16,570 nt of DNA from an uncultured Eubacteriales bacterium (GTDB lineage Bacteria; Bacillota; Clostridia; Oscillospirales; Oscillospiraceae), in assembly GCA_958427375.1 (NCBI GenBank), contig CAUABY010000020.1, positions 1 to 16,570 on the forward strand, in the 5' to 3' direction. A program made the position numbers and the translations under genes. Below, one piece after another: positions 6,206 through 13,637 of the stretch (positions are counted from its first letter, which is position 1; each line of letters starts with the position of its first letter). The notes beneath the pieces were generated by a model. It did not search any database. It was not told where the DNA came from and was given only the letters and a program-made list of their open reading frames with translations.

Positions 6206-7693
6206 TTGAACCTGTCAATGCAGAATATCTACAAGTCCTTTGGCGCGAATAACGTTCTGGACGATGTAGGCCTGACGCTGTCCGGCGGCGAGATATGCGC
6301 GCTGCTGGGCGAAAATGGCGCGGGCAAATCCACGCTGATGAACATACTCGGCGGTGTGCTTACGGCGGACAGCGGCAAAATAGTAATCGACGGGGTGGAG
6401 CGCAGCTTCACTTCACCTGTTGATTCGCTCGACGCGGGCATCGGCTTTATCCATCAGGAGCTGAACCTGATAAACGATTTGAGCATTTACGAGAACATGT
6501 TCATCACGCATCTGCCGAAAAAGGGCATGTTCCTTGACGCGAAGCAGATGCAGGAGAAAACCGCCGAGCTCTTTGAAAAGATGAATATTGAGCTCGACCC
6601 CAGGACCATGGTGCGAGACCTTGACGCATCGTACAAGCAGATTGTTGAAATCTGCCGCGCACTGATGCAGGACGCGTCCGTCATCATAATGGACGAGCCG
6701 ACGACCTCCCTGACAGAGCCGGAGATAAAGCGCGTTTTCGGCATGATGCGCACTCTGCGCGAGCAGGGCGTGGGCATAATCTTCATCTCGCACAAGCTGG
6801 GCGAGGTGATGGAAATCTGTGACCGGTACACGGTGCTTCGTGACGGCAAGATGGTGGCGGAGGGTATGGTCAAAGACACCGACACGAAAAAGCTCGCGGC
6901 GTACATGGTCGGCCACGAGGTCAGCATGGATGTGCTGCAGCGCGAGATAAAGCTCGGCGACGAGATGCTGAGACTGGAAAACCTCTCCGACGGCAAGTAC
7001 TTTGAGAATATCTCGCTGAGCGTGCGCGCGGGTGAGGTGCTGGGCGTGACGGGGCTTTTGGGCGACGGACGCAGTGAGCTTTTCCAGAGCGTGTTCGGCG
7101 CGATGGGCAAGAACTACACCGGCAGGGTCGTGCTCGCGGGGAAGGAAGTACATATCACAAGCACCTATCAGGCGCTCGACGCGGGGATTGCCTACCTCCC
7201 GCGAAACCGCAAGGAAAACGCCATCCTAAAGGACATGAGCATCCTCGACAACGGCTCCATAGTAAAGCTGCCGAAGATGAAAAAGCACAAGCTCTTCATA
7301 GACTTTGACAAGCAGGAGAAGCTCTTTGCAAAGCAGGTTGAGGAGATGAGGATAATGATGGGCGACAGGCTTGACCTCATCACAAGCCTTTCCGGCGGCA
7401 ACCAGCAGAAGGTGGTGCTCGCCAAGTGGCTGATGTCCAACCCCAAGCTGCTCATTCTTGATAACCCCACCCAGGGCGTGGATGTGGGCGCCAAGGAGGA
7501 AATTTACAATATTATCCACCGCCTGGCAATGGAGGGCGTGGCTGTAATCGTGCTTTCGTCCGAGGCTCAGGAGATAATCCGCGTGTGCGACAGGAGCATA
7601 GTGCTCTTCCACGGCCGCCAGATTGGCGAGGTCAGCGGCGAGGGAATGAACGAGCACAACATTATGTACCTCGCCACCGGCGGAAATAAGTAA
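6206..7693 (+). CDS. Sugar ABC transporter ATPase with two nucleotide-binding domains (RbsA/MglA-like)
   Basis: This cytosolic ATPase of 495 residues (usual length) powers the CUT2-type importer. Domain 1 (about 1-240) has Walker A GENGAGKST (35-43), Q84, Walker B IIMDEP (160-165) and H196. Its signature region is LDASYKQ (139-145) instead of LSGGQQQ-like. Domain 2 (about 250-495) has the family-typical degenerate P-loop GLLGDGRSE (283-291) and a perfect signature LSGGNQQK (395-402). Its Walker B is ILDNPTQGVDVG (417-428), with Asn420 where the catalytic Glu is expected. Only the site made by domain 1 Walker motifs and the domain 2 signature looks active. The start is TTG: GGATGTGAT (6194-6202), one base off the ideal anti-16S match, fits 6206 and is too far from the ATG at 6218. 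It lies between the receptor and permease genes of the same operon. Confidence 0.94.
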   Translation: MNLSMQNIYKSFGANNVLDDVGLTLSGGEICALLGENGAGKSTLMNILGGVLTADSGKIVIDGVERSFTSPVDSLDAGIGFIHQELNLINDLSIYENMFITHLPKKGMFLDAKQMQEKTAELFEKMNIELDPRTMVRDLDASYKQIVEICRALMQDASVIIMDEPTTSLTEPEIKRVFGMMRTLREQGVGIIFISHKLGEVMEICDRYTVLRDGKMVAEGMVKDTDTKKLAAYMVGHEVSMDVLQREIKLGDEMLRLENLSDGKYFENISLSVRAGEVLGVTGLLGDGRSELFQSVFGAMGKNYTGRVVLAGKEVHITSTYQALDAGIAYLPRNRKENAILKDMSILDNGSIVKLPKMKKHKLFIDFDKQEKLFAKQVEEMRIMMGDRLDLITSLSGGNQQKVVLAKWLMSNPKLLILDNPTQGVDVGAKEEIYNIIHRLAMEGVAVIVLSSEAQEIIRVCDRSIVLFHGRQIGEVSGEGMNEHNIMYLATGGNK

Positions 7694-7711
7694 AAAGGAG
7701 AGAGAGTTCAA

Positions 7712-8740
7712 ATGGGAAACAGAATTGAAAGCGCCGGTAAGCTTGGCGCGTTTAAGGAGCACAGGGGCCACAAGGAGCTTGCCCCCACCATATTCGCCCT
7801 TATAGTCATGGTGCTTATCCAGTGCGTGGTCATGTGGATAAACGCCGGTTCCTTCGGCGGCATGTTCGGCAAAGTGGGCATGGCATGGCTGAACATACTC
7901 AGAAATAATACATACGCAGGCGTTATCGCGCTGGGCATGTGCTTTATAATCATATCCGGCGGCATTGACCTGTCCGTGGGCTCCATGCTCTGCGCGCTGG
8001 GTGCAGTGCTGCTGTACCTGCTCAGCCCAAGCGGCCCGCTGGCGGCCATCGGCATTACCGGCCCTGTTGCCTACGCCATTGCCATAATCGCGGTCATGGT
8101 CTGCGGCTATCTATTCGGCCAGCTCAATGGTGCGCTCATATCCTACGGTAAGCTTCCCCCGTTCATTGCCACTCTCGGCACCATGAAGATATTCCGCTCC
8201 GTCACCCAGCAGCTTACCAAGACTTTCAACCCCGAAGTGCCCGCAGGGTTTAAGCTCATCGTCTCTGCCAAGATATTCGATCAGGTGGTGCTGCCTATCA
8301 TCTACTGGATACTGATAGTCATCATCATGCACATCATCTTCAAAAAGACTGCTTTCGGCCGCCAGACTATTGCCATCGGCTCCAACGAGCGCGCGGCCAA
8401 GCTCTCCGGTATCAATGTCAACAAGGTCAAGCGCAACATCTACGCCCTGGGCGGCGTAATGTGCGCCCTGGCCGCCATCATCTATATTGCCCGTATCGGC
8501 TCCATGGACTTTGCCAACGCCGGCAGCGGCTATGAAATGGACGCGATTGCCGCGGTTATCGTGGGCGGCACCGCCATGAGCGGCGGCAAGGGCAGCGTCA
8601 TCGGCACTTTCCTTGGTATGCTTATTATCGGTGTTATGAATAACATCCTCAACACCGTGGGCGTACCCACCTTCCTGTGCGAGGCTGTCAAGGGTCTTAT
8701 CATTATCTTCGCAGTGCTCGTCCAGCGAAAGGACAACTAA
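7712..8740 (+). CDS. Sugar ABC transporter permease (RbsC-like)
   Basis: This is the membrane channel subunit of the importer, 342 residues, of the branched-chain-amino-acid/ribose permease family. Its hallmark is SGGIDLSVGSM (82-92). Hydrophobic segments lie near 25-45, 65-82, 92-105, 115-140, 192-210, 245-262, 275-290, 298-315 and 325-338. The cytosolic loop KTAFGRQTIAIGSNERAAKLSGI (212-234) is the typical ATPase-contact region. The end has MSGGKGSVIGT and the terminal hydrophobic helix common to RbsC. AGGAG (7696-7700) precedes the ATG by 11 nt, and the gap to the ATPase gene is 18 bp. A single permease gene implies a homodimer. The transported sugar is not readable from the sequence. Confidence 0.93.
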   Translation: MGNRIESAGKLGAFKEHRGHKELAPTIFALIVMVLIQCVVMWINAGSFGGMFGKVGMAWLNILRNNTYAGVIALGMCFIIISGGIDLSVGSMLCALGAVLLYLLSPSGPLAAIGITGPVAYAIAIIAVMVCGYLFGQLNGALISYGKLPPFIATLGTMKIFRSVTQQLTKTFNPEVPAGFKLIVSAKIFDQVVLPIIYWILIVIIMHIIFKKTAFGRQTIAIGSNERAAKLSGINVNKVKRNIYALGGVMCALAAIIYIARIGSMDFANAGSGYEMDAIAAVIVGGTAMSGGKGSVIGTFLGMLIIGVMNNILNTVGVPTFLCEAVKGLIIIFAVLVQRKDN

Positions 8741-8745
8741 ACCAT

Positions 8746-8771
8746 CAAAAGAGCCTGTACAGGCTCTTTTG
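8746..8771. terminator. Perfect palindrome, likely leaky intra-operon terminator
   Basis: CAAAAGAGCCT and AGGCTCTTTTG face each other around a GTAC centre, forming a perfect symmetric hairpin with T4 in the 3' arm and GG after it. It begins 6 bp after the permease stop codon. Only 40 bp separate it from the next start codon, and no promoter is visible there. The enzymes downstream probably depend on read-through. Confidence 0.7.
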
Positions 8772-8810
8772 GCAAACCTACATATTTAGCTGAAACAGGG
8801 GGCTTTAATT

Positions 8811-9863
8811 ATGAACGACAAAATCCGCATCGGAATATTGGGCTGCGGCAAAATCGCGCAGGTGCGGCACATCCCGGAGTACGCGGATAACTCGGACTGT
8901 GAGCTTCGCGCCTTTTACAACCCCAGCCGCCAGCGCGCGGAGGACATGGCGGCAAAGTACGGCGGCAAGGTGTATGACAGCGCGGAAGAGCTGCTTGCCG
9001 ACCCGGAGATAGACGCGGTTTCCGTGTGCGCGGCGAACTATGCCCACGCGGAGCTTGCAATCAAGGCGCTCAAGGCGGGCAAGCACGTGCTCTGCGAAAA
9101 GCCCATGGCCACCACCATTGAGGACTGCGAGGCCATGGCCGAAGCAGCGCGCGAGAGCGGCAGATTCCTGATGATAGGCCACAACCAGCGCCTTGCCAGA
9201 GCGCACGTCAAGGCCAAGGAGCTTATAGATGAGGGGCTCATCGGCAGTATAATCAGCTTCCGCACCACCTTTGGCCACGGCGGCCCGGAGACCTGGAGCA
9301 TCAACCCCGGAAAGAACACCTGGTTCTTCGATAAAAAGCGCGCGGCAATGGGCGCAATGGCCGACCTCGGCGTACATAAGACCGACCTCATCCACTTTCT
9401 CACCGGACAGCGTGTTGTGCGCACGACCGCGCGGCTGACAACGCTTGACAAGCGCGGTGAGGACGGCGAGCTCATTGGCGTTGACGATAACGCCGTGTGC
9501 ATCTATGAGCTCTCCGGCGGCGCATTTGGCACCATGACCGCGAGCTGGACGTTTTACGGCGCGGAGGATAACTCCACCATCCTCTATGGCACAAAGGGCA
9601 TCATGCGCATATACGATGACCCCGCACACTCCATCGTTGTCAAGCTTGCCGACGGCGAGGAGTACATGTACGATGTTGAGCAAATCCAGACGAACGATAA
9701 TCAGACCAGGTCCGGCGTTATAGACCTCTGGATAGACTGCCTGAAGAATAACCGCGCGCCGGAAATCTCCGGCGAGTCGGCGCTGTACGCAATGCGCGCG
9801 GTGTTCGCCTCCATCAAGTCCTCGGAGCTCGGCGAGAGCGTGGAGATACCCGAAAACAGATAA
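8811..9863 (+). CDS. Gfo/Idh/MocA family NAD(P)-dependent dehydrogenase 1
   Basis: This cytosolic oxidoreductase of 350 residues is related to inositol 2-dehydrogenase and glucoside 3-dehydrogenases. It probably oxidises a ring hydroxyl of the imported carbohydrate to a ketone. The N-terminal Rossmann domain starts KIRIGILGCGKIA (G11-x-G13-x-x-A16). The catalytic-lysine motif is CEKPMA (E96, K97, P98), followed by HNQR (124-127). The second catalytic motif is MADLGVHKTD, with D185, H189 and D192 in the Asp-x3-His-x2-Asp pattern. The C-terminal domain is a normal alpha/beta sheet domain. AGGGGG (8797-8802) lies 8 nt before the ATG. It is the first enzyme gene after the transporter, which suggests it acts first on the substrate. 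It is distinct from the second dehydrogenase at 11676, so the pair may catalyse different steps. Confidence 0.92.
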   Translation: MNDKIRIGILGCGKIAQVRHIPEYADNSDCELRAFYNPSRQRAEDMAAKYGGKVYDSAEELLADPEIDAVSVCAANYAHAELAIKALKAGKHVLCEKPMATTIEDCEAMAEAARESGRFLMIGHNQRLARAHVKAKELIDEGLIGSIISFRTTFGHGGPETWSINPGKNTWFFDKKRAAMGAMADLGVHKTDLIHFLTGQRVVRTTARLTTLDKRGEDGELIGVDDNAVCIYELSGGAFGTMTASWTFYGAEDNSTILYGTKGIMRIYDDPAHSIVVKLADGEEYMYDVEQIQTNDNQTRSGVIDLWIDCLKNNRAPEISGESALYAMRAVFASIKSSELGESVEIPENR

Positions 9864-9883
9864 ACGAAAACGGATGATATTAT

Positions 9884-9905
9884 ATTTGCGGAAGATTTGC
9901 GGAAG
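9884..9905 (+). repeat. Tandem 11-bp duplication carrying a ribosome site
   Basis: ATTTGCGGAAG occurs twice in direct contact (9884-9894 and 9895-9905). The second copy runs into GAG to give AAGGAG (9903-9908), the ribosome site 8 nt before the ATG at 9917. The first copy does not form a usable site. Confidence 0.8.
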
Positions 9906-9916
9906 GAGTAAATGCT

Positions 9917-10840
9917 ATGATTAAATTTGGCCTGCTCACCGCCATTTTGGACGGCTGGAGCTTTGAAGAGGCGGTAGACACGGCGGCGGAAATGGGCTTT
10001 AAGTGCCTTGAGGTCGCCTGCTGGCCGGCGGGCAACGGGGCGGAGCGCCGCTATGCCGGTGTCTGCCATATTGACGCGGAGCGCGTGCTGGCGGACGATG
10101 AGTACGCAAAGTATGTCAAAGACTATGTCGCGGGCAAGGGGATGGAGATATCCTCACTCGCTTTCTACCCTAACACCATGGATGCGGATTTGGAAAAGCG
10201 CGCGGCGGCAATCGAGCACCTCAAGGCGCTCATCCGCGCAAGCAGCAAGCTGGGCGTTGGCATGGTGACGACCTTTATCGGCCGTGACCAGCACAAGACC
10301 GTGGAGGAGAACATAGAGCTCTTCAAGGAGATCTGGCCGGGGCTTATAAAGCTGGCGGAGGACTGCAACGTAAAGGTTGCCATAGAAAACTGCCCCATGC
10401 TCTTCGGCGCGGACCAGTGGCCGGGCGGGCAGAACCTCATGTGTACCCCGGTTATCTACCGCAGGCTCTTTGAGCTCATCCCCTCGGCAAACTTTGGCCT
10501 CAACTTCGACCCCAGCCACTATGTGTGGCAGCGGCTTGACTATCTCAAGACCGTTTACGAGTTTAAAGACCGCATCTACCACGTCCACTTCAAGGACATC
10601 AAGCTCTACCCGGAGAAGCTCGCAGACTGCGGGGTGCTGGCATATCCGCTTGAGTACATGTCCCCGAAGATTCCGGGGCTTGGCGACGTTGACTGGGCGG
10701 CTTTCGTCTCGGCGCTCAACGATATCCGCTACAGCGGCTGCGCGGTTATCGAGGTGGAGGACAAGGCCTTTGAGGGCAGCCGCGAGGATATCCTCAAGTC
10801 CATCCGTCTCTCCAAGCGCTATCTGGACAACTTTATCTGA
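9917..10840 (+). CDS. Xylose-isomerase-like TIM barrel, sugar isomerase/epimerase 1
   Basis: This is a 307-residue protein of the AP-endonuclease-2/xylose-isomerase-like TIM barrel family, which includes IolE, IolI, tagatose 3-epimerase-like enzymes and YcjR. Probable metal ligands at barrel strand ends are E157 (VAIENCP), D198 and H201 (NFDPSH), H224 (YHVHFKD) and E279 (VIEVED). PGLGDVDW (253-260) is the usual loop that closes the active site. The metal-binding set is complete, so an active epimerase, isomerase or dehydratase is expected. Despite the family title, no phosphate is required and no kinase gene is near. The insert around 161-180 (MLFGADQWPGGQNLMCTPVI) is longer than in the second barrel and may shape the substrate pocket. 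AAGGAG at 9903-9908 fixes the start. It sits in the operon 53 bp after the dehydrogenase. Confidence 0.88.
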   Translation: MIKFGLLTAILDGWSFEEAVDTAAEMGFKCLEVACWPAGNGAERRYAGVCHIDAERVLADDEYAKYVKDYVAGKGMEISSLAFYPNTMDADLEKRAAAIEHLKALIRASSKLGVGMVTTFIGRDQHKTVEENIELFKEIWPGLIKLAEDCNVKVAIENCPMLFGADQWPGGQNLMCTPVIYRRLFELIPSANFGLNFDPSHYVWQRLDYLKTVYEFKDRIYHVHFKDIKLYPEKLADCGVLAYPLEYMSPKIPGLGDVDWAAFVSALNDIRYSGCAVIEVEDKAFEGSREDILKSIRLSKRYLDNFI

Positions 10841-10849
10841 GGTGAGACC

Positions 10850-11665
10850 ATGAAAAAGCGTATTATTGCCGTCAATTCCAACTGCTACCACGGCTATCCC
10901 ATTGAGGACGCGATAGCGGGCATAAAGGCGGCGGGCTTTAAGTACATTGAGCTCACGGCCACCAAGGGCTGGACTGAGCACGTTTTCCCCGACCAGAGCT
11001 TCAAACGCCTGCTTGAGGTGCAGGATATGCTCAATGAGGCGGGGCTCATCCCCTTTGCCATGAGCGGGCACACCAACCTCATGGACACCGCGCGCATCGG
11101 CGATTTTGTCAACAACATCCGCCTTGCGCACTTCTTTGGCTGTGAGTACATCGTCTCCTCCGTGGGCGAGGCGCATCTTGAGGATAAGGCCGTGGCCTCA
11201 AATGAGGTCGTGGCGGAGCATATCCGCGACATTGTCGGCTATCTTGAAAAGTACGACATGAAGCTGGTGCTTGAGGTTCACGGCGACCACGGCACAGGGC
11301 GCATACTCAAGGAGATTGTGCAGCTTGTCGGCTCTCCGCGCGTGCTGATAAATTATGACACCGCAAACGCCATTTTCTATGGTGATGTGGACGTGGCGGA
11401 GGATTTTGCCGCCTGCATGGACAAGATAGGCTATGTCCACCTCAAGGACAAGGCCGCCGGGCGTCAGGAGTGGAATTTCCCCGCCCTCGGCAAGGGCTAT
11501 GTGGAGTTCCCCAAGCTGTTTAAGCTGATGGACGAGGCAGACAATTTAAGCCCCTACTCCATTGAAATCGAGTTCACGCAGGCCGGGGCGAAGGATTTGG
11601 ACGAGATAAACCGCGCTGTGCTTGACTCGGCTGAATACCTGCGCACGCAGGGCTTTGAGTTTTGA
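10850..11665 (+). CDS. Xylose-isomerase-like TIM barrel, sugar isomerase/epimerase 2
   Basis: A second, shorter (271 residues) member of the same TIM barrel superfamily, clearly diverged from the first. Likely metal ligands are E142 (VLEVHGDHG), D170 (INYDTAN), H197 (YVHLKD) and E239 (SIEIEF). The ALGKGYVEF stretch (212-220) is the loop equivalent to PGLGDVDW. The LEVHGDHGTG and NYDTAN wording is close to inosose dehydratase/IolI-like enzymes, but that is a resemblance, not an assignment. GAGGTGAG (10839-10846) overlaps the previous stop codon and lies 3 nt before the ATG, so translation is probably coupled. Having two different barrels in one operon suggests two successive steps (for example epimerisation then elimination), or two anomer- or position-specific enzymes. 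Confidence 0.87.
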   Translation: MKKRIIAVNSNCYHGYPIEDAIAGIKAAGFKYIELTATKGWTEHVFPDQSFKRLLEVQDMLNEAGLIPFAMSGHTNLMDTARIGDFVNNIRLAHFFGCEYIVSSVGEAHLEDKAVASNEVVAEHIRDIVGYLEKYDMKLVLEVHGDHGTGRILKEIVQLVGSPRVLINYDTANAIFYGDVDVAEDFAACMDKIGYVHLKDKAAGRQEWNFPALGKGYVEFPKLFKLMDEADNLSPYSIEIEFTQAGAKDLDEINRAVLDSAEYLRTQGFEF

Positions 11666-11675
11666 GGGCGGCGCA

Positions 11676-12662
11676 ATGGAGAAAATGAAAATCGGCCTTG
11701 TCGGCGCGGGCGGCATGGGCAAGGTTCACTATGCCAATTTCCGCGAAATAGAGGGCTGTGAGGTCGCGGCGCTGGTCGGGCACTCCGAGCGCGCGGCAGC
11801 GACGGCGGCGGAGTGGGGCGTACCCTGCTTTGCCAGCATTACCGAGATGGTGAACGCCTGCGACGTCGACATTGTCGACATCTGCACACCCACCTATATG
11901 CACCATGACATGGCCATGGAGAGCCTGCGGCTGAAAAAGCACACCATCTGCGAAAAGCCGATAGCTCTCAGCACGGCCGACGCGAAAGAGCTTTTGGACG
12001 AGGCCGAGCGGCAGGGTGTACAGCTTTATATCGCGCAGGTGCTGCAATTCACCAAGGAAGTGGGCTTCCTGCGTGAGGCGGTGCAAAGCGGCGAGTTCGG
12101 CAAGCCGCTGGATGCCTGCTTTGAGCGCCTGTCCGCCTGCCCCGACTGGGCAAAGGACGGCTGGCTGTTTGATGTGAATAAGTCCGGGCTCCTGCCATAC
12201 GATCTGCACATCCACGACTTGGATATAATCGTCTCCCTCTTCGGCAGACCCGACAGCTTCGGCTTTACCTCATGCCAGGGCGACGGCAAGAGCTATCCTG
12301 AGCAGTTCCGCGTGAATTACAATTACGGGCGGCTGAACGTCACGGGTGAGGCCGCGTGGTTCAACGCCGATATCCCGTGGACGGCACGCTGGCGCGTGTA
12401 CTTTGAAAACGGCATGCTCATAAACGACGGCGAGCATCTCACAGCCTACACAACCGGCGAGCCGCCGCGCGTGTACGACACGGCGGACGAGGTCACGGTG
12501 TCTACGGGCATAAACGTGCCGCCATGCGGCTGGTATTATAACGAGCTCAAGCACTTTCTTGCCTGCGCGCGTGAGAATAAGCCCAGCCCCTATGTCACGC
12601 GTGAGCAGCTTTTAACTGTAATGGAAATTTTGGAGGAGATAAGCGCAAAATGGAGAGAATGA
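11676..12662 (+). CDS. Gfo/Idh/MocA family dehydrogenase 2
   Basis: This is a 328-residue NAD(P)-dependent oxidoreductase. The Rossmann motif is MKIGLVGAGGMGK (G10-x-G12-x-x-G15), followed by CEKP (E93, K94, P95) and the catalytic DLHIHDLD (D176, H180, D183). The catalytic set is complete. An in-frame ATG at 11622 would add 18 residues inside the previous gene. I reject it because GAGGG (11664-11668) is placed 7 nt before 11676 and MEKMKIGLVG is the normal N-terminus of the family. The gap to the previous stop is 10 bp. Two such dehydrogenases on either side of two epimerase-like barrels suggest an oxidise-rearrange-reduce route with cofactor recycling. The direction of each reaction is inferred from gene order only. 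Its last 13 bases overlap the next gene. Confidence 0.9.
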   Translation: MEKMKIGLVGAGGMGKVHYANFREIEGCEVAALVGHSERAAATAAEWGVPCFASITEMVNACDVDIVDICTPTYMHHDMAMESLRLKKHTICEKPIALSTADAKELLDEAERQGVQLYIAQVLQFTKEVGFLREAVQSGEFGKPLDACFERLSACPDWAKDGWLFDVNKSGLLPYDLHIHDLDIIVSLFGRPDSFGFTSCQGDGKSYPEQFRVNYNYGRLNVTGEAAWFNADIPWTARWRVYFENGMLINDGEHLTAYTTGEPPRVYDTADEVTVSTGINVPPCGWYYNELKHFLACARENKPSPYVTREQLLTVMEILEEISAKWRE

Positions 12663-13411
12663 AAGCAGAAAAATATCTTGAGCGCATTGGCCTCAGCCTG
12701 CCCGCGTACTTTGTGCCGGACTCCGCCTTCCTCCGCGAGCTGCAATTTGCCCACTGCACCCATGTCCCCTATGAAAATCTCGATATCATCCGCGGTATAC
12801 CCCTCTCGCTTGATGAGGCGGATTTGTACAAAAAGGTGGTCGAGCAGGGGAAGGGCGGCTTCTGCTTTGAGCTCAACGGGCTTTTCGCGTGTCTGCTGCG
12901 CCAGCTCGGCTATAAGGTCACGGAGTATGCCGCACGCTACCTGCGCGGTGAGAGCGAACTGCCCATGCGCCGCCACCGTGTGCTCAGGGTTGAGGCTGCG
13001 GACGGCGTGTGGTGCTGTGATGTCGGCATAGGCGAGGTCTGCCCGCGCTATCCTCTGCGCCTTGTTGAGGGAGTGGAGCAGCCGCAGTTTGACGAGTGCT
13101 ACCGCTTTGATAAGGACGCGTTTCTCGGCTGGGTGCTGATGGATTTACACAAGGGCGAGTGGCGGCGCTTCTACTCCTTCACCGAGGAGCCGCAGCTTCC
13201 GCAGGACTATGACGCGCTCTGCCTCTACTGCGAGAAAAGCCCCAAGTCACCCTTCATCCACAGCGAGATGTTCTCACTAAAAACTCCCACCGGGCGCATC
13301 ACTCTCGACGGGAATGTATATAAGGAATTTGTGGATGGCGAGGTGTTTGTCAAAGAACTGAATGAGGCTGAAATGCCCGCGGCCTACGCAAAATTCGGCC
13401 TTGTGAAGTAA
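12650..13411 (+). CDS. Arylamine N-acetyltransferase (NAT) family protein
   Basis: NATs move an acyl group from acyl-CoA to arylamines, hydrazines or related acceptors through a Cys-His-Asp triad in the cytosol. All three residues are visible in this 253-residue protein: C72 in KGGFCFELN, H109 in MRRHRVL, and D124 in CCDVGIG. The usual Arg of RGG(F/Y)C is Lys68 here. The N-terminal helix bundle shows the common LQFAHCTHVPYENLDI pattern (31-46), with ENLDI kept. The C-terminal third is a normal length. The ATG at 12650 overlaps the dehydrogenase gene by 13 bp. GGAGGAG (12632-12638) supports it, and the alternative ATG at 12659 has no well-placed site. It is the last gene of the operon. Such an enzyme is unusual beside sugar-oxidation genes, so the acceptor could be an amino sugar or a released aryl group. 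Confidence 0.9.
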   Translation: MERMKAEKYLERIGLSLPAYFVPDSAFLRELQFAHCTHVPYENLDIIRGIPLSLDEADLYKKVVEQGKGGFCFELNGLFACLLRQLGYKVTEYAARYLRGESELPMRRHRVLRVEAADGVWCCDVGIGEVCPRYPLRLVEGVEQPQFDECYRFDKDAFLGWVLMDLHKGEWRRFYSFTEEPQLPQDYDALCLYCEKSPKSPFIHSEMFSLKTPTGRITLDGNVYKEFVDGEVFVKELNEAEMPAAYAKFGLVK

Positions 13412-13442
13412 GCCGCGGCAGTAGTCGGCGTGCAAAAACCAC

Positions 13443-13475
13443 AGCTTTGTGTCCGCCATCGGCAGACACAAAGCT
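13443..13475 (+). other. Long stem-loop after the operon, without T run
   Basis: AGCTTTGTGTC (13443-13453) pairs perfectly with GACACAAAGCT (13465-13475), and inside it GCC-ATC-GGC (13455-13463) adds three pairs. No T run follows. It lies 32 bp after the NAT stop codon and before the true terminator. It could protect the 3' end of the message or be a repeated intergenic element. Confidence 0.6.
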
Positions 13476-13511
13476 TGCGGCACAGTCCCTCTTAAAATCA
13501 AAACCAATACG

Positions 13512-13559
13512 GCTCCCGCTTGGCGGCAAGGATTTTTGCCGCCAAGCGGGAGCTTTTTT
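13512..13559 (+). terminator. Very strong terminator of the catabolic operon
   Basis: GCTCCCGCTTGGCGGCAA (13512-13529) and TTGCCGCCAAGCGGGAGC (13536-13553) form a perfect 18-bp stem with a 6-nt loop GGATTT, followed by six T. It is much stronger than the other hairpins in the operon, so it marks the true end of the transcript. Confidence 0.95.
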
Positions 13560-13595
13560 GACAGTATATACAAGAAATATGCTAAGGCCTTGAAC

Positions 13596-13612
13596 ATAAT
13601 TTGGTGAATTAT
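13596..13612. promoter_or_regulatory. Operator-like inverted repeat upstream of the opp promoter
   Basis: ATAATT-TGGTG-AATTAT is a perfect 6-5-6 dyad centred at 13604, about 25 bp upstream of the -35 box. It could be a binding site for a regulator of the peptide transporter. The regulator is not in the window. Confidence 0.4.
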
Positions 13613-13637
13613 TCTGGTGCTGTAAATAAAAATACAT

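Noticed and set aside
11622..11675. N-terminal extension of dehydrogenase 2 from an in-frame ATG at 11622
   Set aside because: It lies inside the previous gene, encodes an Arg/Ala-rich stretch not typical of the family, and GAGGG before 11676 marks the real start.
8811..12662. Calling the operon a myo-inositol (iol) operon
   Set aside because: The dehydrogenases and barrels resemble IolG and IolE/IolI by superfamily, but iolB, iolC, iolD and iolJ are absent and the resemblance is too general.
13558..13583. TTGACA overlapping the terminator T run as an opp promoter
   Set aside because: No acceptable -10 box lies at 16-18 bp spacing; the TTGAAA-17-TATAAT pair at 13638-13666 is much better.
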